Source: Verrucomicrobiota bacterium
Lineage (GTDB): Bacteria > Verrucomicrobiota > Verrucomicrobiia > Palsa-1439
Reading direction: 5' to 3'
NCBI GenBank assembly: GCA_003152315.1
Contig: PLZV01000025.1
Location: 62,001 to 126,000 of the forward strand
DNA: 64,000 nucleotides
The notes below the pieces were generated by a model. That model saw only the letters and a list, made by a program, of their open reading frames with translations, made no database searches and was not told the origin of the DNA. Within the stretch, counting starts at the first letter, position 1; each line of letters starts with the position of its first letter. Below, piece after piece: positions 44,510 through 53,330 of the stretch. The position numbers were made by a program, and so were the translations under genes.

Positions 44510-47185
44510 ATGAAACATAGAATATCAGCGTATCTGTTCATAACGGCGCTCCTGGTCGGGTTTGACGCTCGCGTGTCCCACGCCCAATTCACGCCCGACA
44601 AAGACATCCTTCGCGCCACGCTCAAGAATGGGTTGCGGGTGGTGATCGTGCGCAATCCGCTGGCGCCGGTGGTGACGACGGTGGTGAATTATGAGGTCGG
44701 GTCGGATGAAGCGCCGGAGGGATTTCCGGGGATGGCGCATGCGCTGGAGCACATGATGTTTCGCGGCAATCCGGATCTTACGGCGGACCAACTGGCGCAT
44801 ATCTCCGCGGCGATGGGTGGGAACTTTGACGCCAACACGCAGCAGACCGTTACCCAATACAATTTTACGGTGCCAGCCGACGACCTGGAGTTGGCGCTGC
44901 ATGTCGAAGCGTTGCGGATGCGGGGCATCCTTGGCACGGACGAGTTGTGGGACAAGGAGCGGGGAGCGATCGAACAGGAAGTGGCACAGGACCTCTCGAA
45001 TCCTGAATACCTGCTTTACGTGAAGCTACTGGAAGCGGTTTTTAGGGGAACACCTTACGCGCATGATGCGTTGGGGACGCGACCGTCATTCGACAAGACG
45101 ACGGGTGCGATGTTGCAAAGTTTTTACCGCAACTGGTACGCGCCTAATAATGCCATTTTCGTAATTGTTGGCGACGTGGAACCGGCGGCGACGCTGGCCG
45201 CCGTGAAACGTCTGTTTGAAGGTATTCCGTCCAAGAAACTGCCGCGTCGTCCCGAGGTCCATTTGCAGACGGTCAAGCCCGCGACGCTGCAGATGACCAG
45301 CGATTTGTCGTACGGGCTGGCGGTGATCACATTTCGACTGCCCGGCACGGACAGTGACGACTCCGCCGCGGCGCAGGTGCTGGGCGACGTATTGTCGAGC
45401 CATCGCGGCGACTTGTATGCGCTGGTGCCGGCCGGGAAGGCGATGTCGGTGGAATTCGCGCTGGGTTCGTTGCCGAAAGCGAGTCTGGCTTATGCGATGG
45501 GGGCGTTCCCGAAGGGAGGAGATGGCGCGGCGTTGATCAAAGAGATGCAGGCGGTGCTCGCGCAATACGTGAAGCATGGGTTTCCGCGAGATTTGGTCGA
45601 GGCGGAGAAACGTCACGAAGTTTCTGATGCGGAGTTTCAGAAGAACTCGGTGGAAGGGCTGGCGATGTCGTGGTCGTCGGCCCTGGCTTTGGAACATCAC
45701 CGCTCGCCCGACGAAGACATTCAGGAGATCAAGCGCGTTACGGTGTCCGATGTTAATCGCGTTGCGCGCAAGTATTTGGATCTCGATCACACCATTGTGA
45801 CCATCATGACGCCCGAGGCTTCGGGTAAGGCGATTTCCTCGTCAAGCTACGGCGGACACGAATCGTTTGCGTCGAAGGATGCTGCCACGGTGCCGCTGCC
45901 CGACTGGGCGGCCACGAAATTATCGCGCATTCCTGGTGTCCCGGTGTCCACGGTGCATCCGGTGGTGACGACGTTCACGAACGGGCTGCAACTCATCGTA
46001 CAGCCGGAGACCATCAGCGATACGGTCAACGTTTATGGTCGGGTGCGGAATTATGCAGGACTGGAGATGCCCGAGGGACAGGAGGGTGTGGACCAAGTGC
46101 TCGGCGGCCTCTTCTCTTTCGGCACCGAGTCGCTGGACCGCGTGGCTTTCCAGAAGGCGCTGGACGACATCGGCGCGAACGAATCGGCCGGCACAGGCTT
46201 TGAGGTTGACGTTCTGACCAAGTACCTCGATAGGGGCGTGCAACTGCTGGCGGACAACCTCTTGCATCCGGCCCTGCCGGAAGAGGCGTTCAAGACCGTT
46301 CGCAGACAGGTCGCGGACTCGGTAGCGGGGTCATTGGAGAGCCCGGATTATTTGAGCCAGCGTGCGTTGCTGGGTGCATTGTTCCCGAAAGGCGACCCGG
46401 TGCTGCGGCAGGCGACGACATCCAGCGTGAGCGCGCTGACGTTGGACAATGTGCGCGCCTATCATCAACACGTTTTCCGACCCGACCTGACGACTATTGT
46501 GGTTATTGGGAATGTCACTCCCGACCAGGCGAAAGCGGTCATCGGAAAATGGTTTGGAGATTGGACGGCGACCGGGCCGAAGCCGGAGACGGTTCCGCCA
46601 CCAGTTTCCAACAATGTGGCGTCGGTCATTGTCGTCCCGGACAAGAGCCGGGTGCAGGACAAGGCGGTGCTGGCAGAGACGCTCGGCTTGAACCGTTACG
46701 ATCCCGATTACTATCCGCTGCAACTCGGCAACCTCGTGCTCGGCGGCGCTTTCTACGCGACCCGGCTGTACCGTGACCTGCGCAAGGACAGCGGGCTGGT
46801 GTACGCCGTGCAGTCGGCGTTCGACGTGGGCAAGACGCGGGCGATTTACGAAGTGGAGTTTGGCTGCGATCCGCCCAACGTCTCGAAAGCGCGCGCCATC
46901 ATCGAGCGCAACTTGAAGGACATGCAGACCAAGCCGGTAACCGCGGACGAATTGCAGCAGGCCAAGGCGCAATGGCTCCGGGAGATTCCACTATCCGAGT
47001 CCAGCGTGGGCAGCATCGCATCCACGCTGCTCTCGCTCGCCACGCGCGACCTTCCGCTCGACGAACAAACGCGCGCCGCGCAACGCTGCAGCACAATGAC
47101 CGCCGAAGAAGTGCAAGCGGCGTACGCCAAGTGGTTGCATCCGGCGGACCTGGTGCAGTCTGTGCAGGGGCCGGAGCCGAAATAA
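44510..47185 (+). CDS. M16-family zinc metalloprotease, two-domain
   Basis: An 891-residue exported peptidase. A signal peptide (AYLFITALLVGFDARVSHA) is followed by an active M16 domain with the HxxEH zinc motif at H77, E80 and H81 (AHALEHMMF) and the downstream glutamate in ERGAIEQEV. A second, inactive M16 domain starts about residue 480 and lacks HxxEH. It is the usual processing-peptidase/pitrilysin-like tandem. The ATG at 44510 follows a short gap after the aldo/keto reductase. It probably degrades peptides in the periplasm. Confidence 0.93.
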   Translation: MKHRISAYLFITALLVGFDARVSHAQFTPDKDILRATLKNGLRVVIVRNPLAPVVTTVVNYEVGSDEAPEGFPGMAHALEHMMFRGNPDLTADQLAHISAAMGGNFDANTQQTVTQYNFTVPADDLELALHVEALRMRGILGTDELWDKERGAIEQEVAQDLSNPEYLLYVKLLEAVFRGTPYAHDALGTRPSFDKTTGAMLQSFYRNWYAPNNAIFVIVGDVEPAATLAAVKRLFEGIPSKKLPRRPEVHLQTVKPATLQMTSDLSYGLAVITFRLPGTDSDDSAAAQVLGDVLSSHRGDLYALVPAGKAMSVEFALGSLPKASLAYAMGAFPKGGDGAALIKEMQAVLAQYVKHGFPRDLVEAEKRHEVSDAEFQKNSVEGLAMSWSSALALEHHRSPDEDIQEIKRVTVSDVNRVARKYLDLDHTIVTIMTPEASGKAISSSSYGGHESFASKDAATVPLPDWAATKLSRIPGVPVSTVHPVVTTFTNGLQLIVQPETISDTVNVYGRVRNYAGLEMPEGQEGVDQVLGGLFSFGTESLDRVAFQKALDDIGANESAGTGFEVDVLTKYLDRGVQLLADNLLHPALPEEAFKTVRRQVADSVAGSLESPDYLSQRALLGALFPKGDPVLRQATTSSVSALTLDNVRAYHQHVFRPDLTTIVVIGNVTPDQAKAVIGKWFGDWTATGPKPETVPPPVSNNVASVIVVPDKSRVQDKAVLAETLGLNRYDPDYYPLQLGNLVLGGAFYATRLYRDLRKDSGLVYAVQSAFDVGKTRAIYEVEFGCDPPNVSKARAIIERNLKDMQTKPVTADELQQAKAQWLREIPLSESSVGSIASTLLSLATRDLPLDEQTRAAQRCSTMTAEEVQAAYAKWLHPADLVQSVQGPEPK

Positions 47186-47284
47186 ACGAATTCAACACTC
47201 AACATCCAACGTTAAACTTTCAACGTTCAAGGGAGAGGGGGAGACAACAAGCAACAGTTTATGAAGTGGCTCGCTCTCTCTTTG

Positions 47285-47312
47285 AATTGTCTGATGTTAA
47301 GGTCTTGACCCC
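47285..47312 (+). repeat. Dispersed GTCTGATGTT motif, copy A
   Basis: The first of three copies of a 27-28-base motif (GTCTGATGTTAAGGTC, then TTGACCCC). The other copies are at 48261-48287 and 48457-48483. It may be the edge of a small mobile or REP-like element. Confidence 0.5.
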
Positions 47313-47414
47313 GTTTCAAACGCCGAGTTGCCGTGCTGCCCAACCTTCGTTCGGCGAACATCAAAGCTCAACCACCGCGGGTCTCGTGATGGGTGTGGTT
47401 GGTTCGATAATCTC

Positions 47415-47765
47415 TCATTTCATCGGAAACCAATCCATCCCGAAAAAAGGGTTCACGACCCCTCGTACAAACAGATACAACGCCGCACCTTCGATGATGC
47501 AAAGGGAAATCAACGCGTGAACTAAGACGGTGCTGGACACTCTCCTCCAGAACGCTGCAACGAAAATGATTATGGACAACACCGTAAAAATAAGAAACCA
47601 CGGAGGGAGGGCCAAAGCCACATGCGTAATCGGCCAGTAGTGGTCTTCAACCATGTGGTGGAAAACGCGCTTCATTAGATACCCGAGGACATACAGCGAC
47701 CACGGGAGGTAACAATTGACGGCAACCAGCAACACGCAGTACGGCAAGAGGTGAGTCTTCTTCAT
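47415..47765 (-). CDS. Small three-helix membrane protein
   Basis: A 116-residue hydrophobic protein with three likely membrane helices (LPYCVLLVAVNCYLPWSLYV, WFLIFTVLSIIIFVAAF, LISLCIIEGAALYLFV). I do not recognise the family. No ribosome site is evident upstream of the ATG at 47765. It lies in the accessory stretch rich in dispersed repeats. Confidence 0.6.
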   Translation of the reverse strand: MKKTHLLPYCVLLVAVNCYLPWSLYVLGYLMKRVFHHMVEDHYWPITHVALALPPWFLIFTVLSIIIFVAAFWRRVSSTVLVHALISLCIIEGAALYLFVRGVVNPFFGMDWFPMK

Positions 47766-48037
47766 ACCGTCAAATTAGACCTCTGATAGAACCGCGAGGA
47801 AAGCTTAAAAGGGAGTCCCCGCTAAGGACTCGAATCTGTGCGATCACCCCTGGGGTATTCTGCTGAGACTCTTGATTGAGGAAGGGGCGCGTTTTTGGTG
47901 TCCGTGGACTTGGAGGGGTAGGGCGAGTTAGTAGCGGGCATCGGTCATTTGACCTATGTGAGATTCAGCCAGCCACCCAATATACGGCCGACGGCGTTTC
48001 CTTTAGTATCGTTTCTATCGGACAAAAGGAGTCGCGG

Positions 48038-48190
48038 ATGAAAAAGATAAAACTTGGCGCGAGATTGATGGGGCGGATTGAGTACTGCTGGTTGCTGTTG
48101 ACCAACCCGACCTTCCATGCGGCGCGGGACAAACGCCTGGCTTTCTACCAGTACCAAATGGGGAAGTACTACAGCAGTCTCTGCCCCTGA
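48038..48190 (+). CDS. Small basic protein, 50 residues
   Basis: A 50-residue frame beginning MKKIKLGARLMGRIEYCWLL, with a strong AAAGGAG site six bases before the ATG. It continues with a basic, tyrosine-rich end (KRLAFYQYQMGKYYSS). The good ribosome site and lysine-rich N-terminus argue for a real gene. The family is unknown. A longer in-frame start at 47876 is unlikely. Confidence 0.55.
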   Translation: MKKIKLGARLMGRIEYCWLLLTNPTFHAARDKRLAFYQYQMGKYYSSLCP

Positions 48191-48260
48191 TCGCGCAGTA
48201 GGTATTTCGGTTAGTCCCAACACGCGCAAACCTCGTGGGAATTGCGTCCCTCTTCGTCTC

Positions 48261-48287
48261 AAATGTCTGATGTTGAGATCTGACCCC
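48261..48287 (+). repeat. Dispersed GTCTGATGTT motif, copy B
   Basis: The second copy of the motif, reading TGTCTGATGTTGAGATC then TGACCCC. It lies 71 bases after the small basic gene. Confidence 0.5.
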
Positions 48288-48340
48288 CTCTCACGCATTT
48301 TCTGACGGGCCAATGCTCACACAACTCGCTGCGCATTTCG

Positions 48341-48427
48341 TCACGGCTCCGGCTGGATCGGCTGGAATTGCTGGGTGGCGAGGTCGTAGGCAAAGAGTTT
48401 GGCGGTGGCGATTTGGAAGAACCAGCC
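48341..48427 (-). pseudogene. Truncated 3' end of a second carbonic anhydrase gene
   Basis: Encodes on the minus strand the last 28 residues of the neighbouring carbonic anhydrase (WFFQIATAKLFAYDLATQQF, then QPIQPEP and TGA), differing from the intact copy at only two residues. The homology stops at a nine-G run (48430-48438) close to motif copy C. It looks like the remnant of a duplicated gene. Confidence 0.75.
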
Positions 48428-48454
48428 GCGGGGGGGGGCTGAATCGAAGTGCCG

Positions 48455-49138
48455 TCAATTGTCTGATGTTGAGACGTAACCCTGCTTCCACCTGCCCGCA
48501 GATTTCTTTCTGAGGTCGGCCAGACAGGCGAGAGCGCCGCTTAAAATCAATAGCGCGCTGGTGCTGGGCTCGGGGACATCAACCGTAAGGTTGTCCACCA
48601 CGAATACCGTGCCGGTGCCGGAATAATCACTATTGTGTATGCCACCGGTAGCGATAAAGGCAACTCTGGTTACTCCCAGATAATCAAAGTTGATTAGCGA
48701 AGAGTTTGTCGTGTTCAAGGTATACGTGTTGTCGTAGATCAAATTGGTACTGACAAATCCGCGTACTTCCAGTTGTAGGCCATCATTCCATGCAGCCGTT
48801 AAATAGGCTGAGTCGAAATTAAATGTATTCGTGGCAAAGAAGCTCGCGGAACTTCCAAATGGATTGAACGCCACATTTTTGGGAGATATCGTCCCATTCT
48901 GACCGCCGCTAGGAGCAGAATCCAATGCGTCTATAACAGAGAAATTAGACCAAAAAAATCCGTCATAGCCACTCGGAACCACTGGAAAGCTGACTGCTGC
49001 GCCACTCGTAACAGACGAAAGATCGTCGAATGTAATTGTAATCGGGCTGGCAACAGCGGCCATCCCTCCAACCAGGAGATAGGCAAATACTAATCTGAGG
49101 AGTGCCCTAAATGCTTTCACGGGTTTGTGCATAGCCAT
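48455..49138 (-). CDS. PEP-CTERM sorted exported protein
   Basis: A 227-residue protein. A signal peptide (LLRLVFAYLLVGGMAAVASP) precedes a beta-rich domain (ITITFDDLSSVTSGAAVSF, NTYTLNTTNSSLINFDYLG). The C-terminus carries the PEP-CTERM signal: VPEPSTSALLILSGALACL followed by basic RKK. Such proteins are recognised by an exosortase and linked to exopolysaccharide. The ATG at 49138 begins the signal peptide; a start at 49132 is also possible. It lies between the intact and truncated carbonic anhydrase sequences. The exosortase is not in the window. Confidence 0.9.
   Translation of the reverse strand: MAMHKPVKAFRALLRLVFAYLLVGGMAAVASPITITFDDLSSVTSGAAVSFPVVPSGYDGFFWSNFSVIDALDSAPSGGQNGTISPKNVAFNPFGSSASFFATNTFNFDSAYLTAAWNDGLQLEVRGFVSTNLIYDNTYTLNTTNSSLINFDYLGVTRVAFIATGGIHNSDYSGTGTVFVVDNLTVDVPEPSTSALLILSGALACLADLRKKSAGRWKQGYVSTSDN
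48457..48483 (+). repeat. Dispersed GTCTGATGTT motif, copy C
   Basis: The third copy (TTGTCTGATGTTGAGAC then GTAACCC), overlapping the last codons of the PEP-CTERM gene and adjoining the truncated carbonic anhydrase sequence. Confidence 0.5.
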
Positions 49139-49226
49139 GGCTTTCTGTGGATACTTGTTGATGCTGATCGAACCTCTTACGAAGCCAAATGTAAAGCATA
49201 AAGGCATCCCCGAAAGGCACATTTTA

Positions 49227-49862
49227 TCACGGCTCCGGCTCGATGGGTTGGAATTGTTGGGTGGAGAGGTCGTAGGCGAAGAGTTTGGCGGTGGCGATTT
49301 GGAAGAACCAGCCGTGGAGGCGCAGGGTGCCGTCGGCAATGCGCGTGGCGACGGCGGGGTAGGTGTGGAGATTTTCCAGCGCGAACAGGACGTTCTCCCC
49401 GGCGGCGGCGGTGATGCGGGCGTCGCGATCGGTGAGATGCTGGTAATGGCGGTCCATCAATTCGCGGACGGGAGAGGCCGTGGCGATCCAATCGCGCAAA
49501 TGCGGTATCTCTGCTGATTCCGGCAGGCCATTGAGCAACGCCGTCATCGCGCCGCACTGTGAATGACCGCAGACCACGACGTCGCTCACGCCAAGTATTT
49601 TTACGGCAAACTCGATGGCCGCGGCGGTTGAATTCCGGCCGGGGACGTCCGCACGGGGGACCATGTTGCCGACATTTTTTACCACAAAAAGATCGCCGGG
49701 CTGGCTCTGGGTGATCAACTCCGCCAGAACACGCGAGTCCGAGCAGGTGATGAACAGCGTATGCGGGTTCTGTTCCTGCCGCGAGAGACGGTGAAAGAGT
49801 TTCTTGTACCGCCCGAGTTCGTCCTGCTGGAATTTGTGAACGCCCGCGATGAGTTGTTGCAT
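49227..49862 (-). CDS. can: Beta-class carbonic anhydrase
   Basis: A 211-residue zinc enzyme interconverting CO2 and bicarbonate. Zinc ligands are the Cys of TCSDSRV and the His and Cys of CGHSQCGA, with the usual Asp-Arg pair. The start chosen is ATG 49862; a GTG at 49889 would add nine residues. Its 3' end is duplicated at 48341-48427. No transporter or carboxysome gene is nearby, so it probably supplies bicarbonate generally. Confidence 0.94.
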   Translation of the reverse strand: MQQLIAGVHKFQQDELGRYKKLFHRLSRQEQNPHTLFITCSDSRVLAELITQSQPGDLFVVKNVGNMVPRADVPGRNSTAAAIEFAVKILGVSDVVVCGHSQCGAMTALLNGLPESAEIPHLRDWIATASPVRELMDRHYQHLTDRDARITAAAGENVLFALENLHTYPAVATRIADGTLRLHGWFFQIATAKLFAYDLSTQQFQPIEPEP

Positions 49863-50375
49863 GATCGTATTGAGGCGTGCTTGTAGCACTGGCGGGGGTT
49901 CAATTCAAGCGGACTCGGGAGGCAATTAATAACGGCTGATCCGCGCTTGGCAAGCGCGGTTACAGCAGACAGTAAAGTTCTTCTGGACATCGTATTCCGA
50001 TAGTGGTATGGTGGGGGTATGTCAGTTGCGATGAGAGAAGGATGCACGATCAGCCTTCGCGAGACCGCTACGGCGGACTCACTGCTATGCGCAGCTCGGG
50101 AGACCGTAAAAACATGCGTTTCTGCGAAACGAACCCGAATTGCGATGCTGCTTTTTGTGGTATAACCACCTTTAAATATGATACTTACAACGGAGGTCTG
50201 TAAAAACTGATTCGGGTTCGTTTGGCGAGAATGGACCTGTTCTTGGAGTGAGGAATAGATCGGAGATTGTCGTGACAACTACACTCGTTCAACGCACGAT
50301 TTCGCAGGCTAAAGCCTGCGGCTACGGAAGACGCGACGGTGACAGGTTGACATTGCGGGGCGGCGGTGGCATTCA
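49863..50375. other. Intergenic region with a hairpin repeat
   Basis: About 500 bases between the divergent carbonic anhydrase and TlpA-like genes. It contains the repeat at 50119-50225 but no convincing gene; a 66-residue frame at 50003-50203 runs through the repeat and looks spurious. Confidence 0.6.
50119..50225. repeat. MITE/REP-like hairpin repeat, copy 2
   Basis: A 14-base perfect inverted repeat, aaacgaacccgaat (50127-50140) and attcgggttcgttt (50210-50223), about 69 bases apart, with the same outer flank (ttctgcgaaacgaacc) as copy 1 at 17827-17933. The interior sequences differ. This argues for a family of small dispersed elements. Confidence 0.65.
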
Positions 50376-51470
50376 GTGTCAGGGCTGCGGCCATTGGACA
50401 CCTTGAAGAACATCCTCTCACTTTGCTTGGCGTTGACAGTGCTGGCGCAGTCGGTGCGGGGCGCGGATGCGCCTGTCGCGAAGACCGCGGACGAGCTTTG
50501 GCAATCGATCCAGAAGAAGGAACAGAAACAACTGCCCAGCGATCGCGCCCAGATTGGTGAGCGGTTGGAACAACTGCGCGATGCGTTGCTGGGGTTTGAG
50601 CAGCAATACCCGGCCGATCCGCGACGCTGGGACTCCAAACTGCTACGCGGCGAACTGGAATACGGATTGGCGCGGGCGGACAACCATTCGACGGACGATG
50701 CCGCGTTCTTCGCATTGACGAAAGAGGTTCTCGCGGCCCCCGATGCTTCCGCGGAGACGAAGGCGGACGCGAGATACCTGGCGGCCGAGAGGCGGATGGC
50801 GATCTTGCGAACATCGGAATCTGTCACGAATGGGCCGGCACGCGCGGCGGCGGACGCGGCGATCCAGGAGGTTCGGGAGAAATATCCGGATGACCCGCGC
50901 ACGTTCCGGATGCAATTCGACGTGGCGGAGTTTTTCAAGACGCGTGATCCGCAAGCGGCCGAATTGATTTTCCGCGAGTTGGAAACCAATAAGTTTCCGC
51001 AGGTCGCGGCCGTGGCCTATCAGGATTTGCTGGTGATGAAGAAGCAGCAGAATTTTGGCAAAGCGCCGCTCGACCTGAAATTCCGGGCGGTTGACGGCAC
51101 GACGGTCGATCTGGCGAAGTTGCGCGGGAAGGTGGTGCTGCTGGACTTTTGGGCGACGTGGTGCGGGCCGTGCCGGATTGAGATTCCCAATGTCGTGGCG
51201 ACGTATAACGCACTGCACAGCCAGGGGTTTGAGATCATCGGCATCTCGCTCGATCAAGACAAGGAGCAGATGGTAAAATTTACGAAGGCGGCGGGCATGG
51301 CGTGGCCGCAGTATTTCGACGGCAAGACCTGGGGGAACGAAATCAGCACCCGGTTCGGCATCGACTCGATTCCCGCGGCGTGGTTGCTGGACAAGAAAGG
51401 GGTCTTGCGCTTCACCGAAGCGCGCGGCGGCAGCCTTGGGGAACAGGTCAAGCGGTTGCTGGCGGAGTAG
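50376..51470 (+). CDS. TlpA-like thioredoxin-fold protein with helical N-terminal domain
   Basis: A 364-residue exported protein. An N-terminal hydrophobic segment (ILSLCLALTVLAQSVRG) suggests export. A helical region rich in Ala, Glu and Arg (about 35-220) is followed by a TlpA-type thioredoxin domain (KAPLDLKFRAVDGTTVDLAK) with the active site WCGPC and a cis-Pro at IDSIPAAWLLD. It probably reduces or transfers disulfides in the periplasm. The GTG at 50376 is only one option; a TTG near 50400 would give a better signal peptide. Precise partners are unknown. Confidence 0.85.
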   Translation: MSGLRPLDTLKNILSLCLALTVLAQSVRGADAPVAKTADELWQSIQKKEQKQLPSDRAQIGERLEQLRDALLGFEQQYPADPRRWDSKLLRGELEYGLARADNHSTDDAAFFALTKEVLAAPDASAETKADARYLAAERRMAILRTSESVTNGPARAAADAAIQEVREKYPDDPRTFRMQFDVAEFFKTRDPQAAELIFRELETNKFPQVAAVAYQDLLVMKKQQNFGKAPLDLKFRAVDGTTVDLAKLRGKVVLLDFWATWCGPCRIEIPNVVATYNALHSQGFEIIGISLDQDKEQMVKFTKAAGMAWPQYFDGKTWGNEISTRFGIDSIPAAWLLDKKGVLRFTEARGGSLGEQVKRLLAE

Positions 51471-51529
51471 ACGATGGCGGCCCGCAAGTTTCTTGACAGG
51501 CCGATGGCATGACAAATAGAGTGAACGGC

Positions 51530-52114
51530 ATGAAGACGATATCGCGTACCCTTTGGATTTCGGCGGTTTTGCTCCTGTTCACCGGCATGGGCGCCCAGGC
51601 CCACGTATTGCCCAATGACGTGCATGGATTTGGCAGCGGCTTCGCGCATCCGTTGCACGGGCTCGATCATATATTGGTGATGGTGGCGGTCGGCTTGTGG
51701 GCGGCGCAACTTGGCGGACGGGCCCGCTGGCTGGTGCCGGCGAGTTTCGTCGGCGTGATGGTGCTCGGCGGAACGTTGGCGATGGCCGGGCTGCGCGTGC
51801 CGTTTACGGAAGAGGGGATTTTGCTTTCGGTGTTGGTGCTCGGAGTTTTGGTTGCCGTGGCCGCGCGATTTCCGTTAACGGCGAGCATGGCGATTGTGGG
51901 CATCTTTGCGTTTTTCCACGGACACTCACACGGCACCGAGATGCCGGCCAACGCGGTTGGCTACGCGTATGGCGCGGGTTTCGCGTTGGCGACCGCGCTC
52001 CTGCACGCGAGCGGTATCGGCATGGCATACGTCACGCATTCCGTGAGATTGCCGGTGGTGCGCTGGGCCGGCGCGGCGATTGCGTTGGCGGGAGTTTGTC
52101 TTTGGGCGTTCTAA
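51530..52114 (+). CDS. hupE: HupE/UreJ-family membrane protein
   Basis: A 194-residue protein. A signal peptide (LWISAVLLLFTGMGAQA) is followed by the family signature HPLHGLDHILVMVAVGLWA, several further helices, and a histidine-rich FFHGHSHGTEMP. HupE/UreJ proteins are thought to transport nickel or a related metal. The ATG at 51530 begins the signal peptide; one at 51509 adds seven residues. No hydrogenase or urease genes are seen nearby. Confidence 0.9.
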   Translation: MKTISRTLWISAVLLLFTGMGAQAHVLPNDVHGFGSGFAHPLHGLDHILVMVAVGLWAAQLGGRARWLVPASFVGVMVLGGTLAMAGLRVPFTEEGILLSVLVLGVLVAVAARFPLTASMAIVGIFAFFHGHSHGTEMPANAVGYAYGAGFALATALLHASGIGMAYVTHSVRLPVVRWAGAAIALAGVCLWAF

Positions 52115-52161
52115 TTGACGGGCGGGACGCAAGCAACTGATTACCTTTTAAGGAAACTACC

Positions 52162-53175
52162 ATGCAAACATTGTTACGAGGCAAGGATTACATTGAGACG
52201 CCGGATTGGACGAAGGAAGAACTGGAGACGGTGCTCAATGTTGCGGACGATCTGAAAAAGCGGTTTGCGCTGGGTGAAGCGCATCGGCTGCTGCAGGACA
52301 AGACGTTGTTCATGATGTTTTTCGAGCAGAGCACGCGCACGCGTAATTCGACCGAAGCCGCCATGACGCAACTCGGTGGTCACGCGCACGATCTGACGCC
52401 CGACAAGATGCAGATTTCACACGGCGAAACGCCGAAGGACACGGGCAAGGTTTTATCGCGTTATGGTCACGGTATTGCGATCCGTAACTGTTTCTACGGC
52501 GTCGGCAACAAGTACCTGCGCGAAGTGGCCGAGCACGCCACCATTCCGATTGTTAGCTTGCAGGACGACGTCGATCATCCGCTGCAGGCGATTGCCGACC
52601 TGATGACGATGCGCGAGAAGTATGGCAACAACCTGCGTGGGGTGAAATGCCTCGTCTCGTGGACGTACGCGCCAGCCTACGCGCGTCCGCTCAGCGTACC
52701 GCAGGGATTGATCTGGTTGCTGCCGCGTTTTGGCATGGACGTGACGCTGTCGCATCCGAAGGAATTTAATTTGATGCCGCGGACGGTTGAAGCGGCGAAG
52801 AAATTCGCCAAGGAAAACAAGACCAAGTTCGAGATCATCCACGACATGGACCACGGCTTCAAGGACGCCATCGTCTGTTATCCGAAGTCGTGGGGCTGTC
52901 ACCAATATCTCTCCGATCAGGGCGTGCCCGAAGCCGAGCGCAAGGAAGCGGGCATGAAGATTCTCAACAAGTACAAGAGCTGGGTCTGTACCGAGAAGCG
53001 GATGAAGATGGCGAAGAAGGAAGCCTGTTACATGCACCCGCTACCCGCCGACCGCGGCGCGGAAGTCGAGGACGCCGTCATCGACGGCCCGCAATCCATC
53101 GTGTTCGACCAGGCCGAAAACCGCCTCCATACGGTGAAGGCAATCCTATCGCTGGTGATGGGCGGAAGACCCTGA
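52162..53175 (+). CDS. Carbamoyltransferase of the YgeW/N-acetylornithine carbamoyltransferase clade
   Basis: A 337-residue transferase. The carbamoyl-phosphate loop is FFEQSTRTRNS (about residues 53-63), followed by DHPLQAIADL. The middle (SWTYAPAYARPLSVPQG, RFGMDVTLSHP, FKDAIVCYPKSW) is like YgeW of the purine-catabolic operon, and the C-terminus (DAVIDGPQSIVFDQAENRLH) is like N-acetylornithine carbamoyltransferase. The classical ornithine transferase motif HCLP is replaced by HPLPADRG. It could act in arginine synthesis or, with the carbamate kinase at 58.4 kb and the xanthine dehydrogenase at 61.4 kb, in purine fermentation. Confidence 0.88.
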   Translation: MQTLLRGKDYIETPDWTKEELETVLNVADDLKKRFALGEAHRLLQDKTLFMMFFEQSTRTRNSTEAAMTQLGGHAHDLTPDKMQISHGETPKDTGKVLSRYGHGIAIRNCFYGVGNKYLREVAEHATIPIVSLQDDVDHPLQAIADLMTMREKYGNNLRGVKCLVSWTYAPAYARPLSVPQGLIWLLPRFGMDVTLSHPKEFNLMPRTVEAAKKFAKENKTKFEIIHDMDHGFKDAIVCYPKSWGCHQYLSDQGVPEAERKEAGMKILNKYKSWVCTEKRMKMAKKEACYMHPLPADRGAEVEDAVIDGPQSIVFDQAENRLHTVKAILSLVMGGRP

Positions 53176-53219
53176 AGTGATTTTGGATCGAGTGAAGGCG
53201 AACTAGCGGCAAAGACCGT

Positions 53220-53264
53220 GCTGCCGCCGGTGATGATCGCCGTCTTGCCTTGGAGTGTTTCCAT
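53220..53264 (-). pseudogene. 15-residue SDR N-terminal stub
   Basis: A short minus-strand frame starts METLQGKTAIITGGS, an unmistakable short-chain dehydrogenase N-terminus. It then runs into sequence with no SDR features. It is probably a decayed gene start. The downstream residues to about 53028 are in antisense to the carbamoyltransferase and are not counted. Confidence 0.4.
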
Positions 53265-53330
53265 ACGAATTGCGAACGTGGTCATCTGGCTCGACGTTCA
53301 CAACGATTATTGCGATAGTCACAGCTTCCC

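Noticed and set aside
50003-50203. A 66-codon plus-strand frame
   Set aside because: It runs through the hairpin repeat and has no family or ribosome site; it is a product of the repeat sequence.
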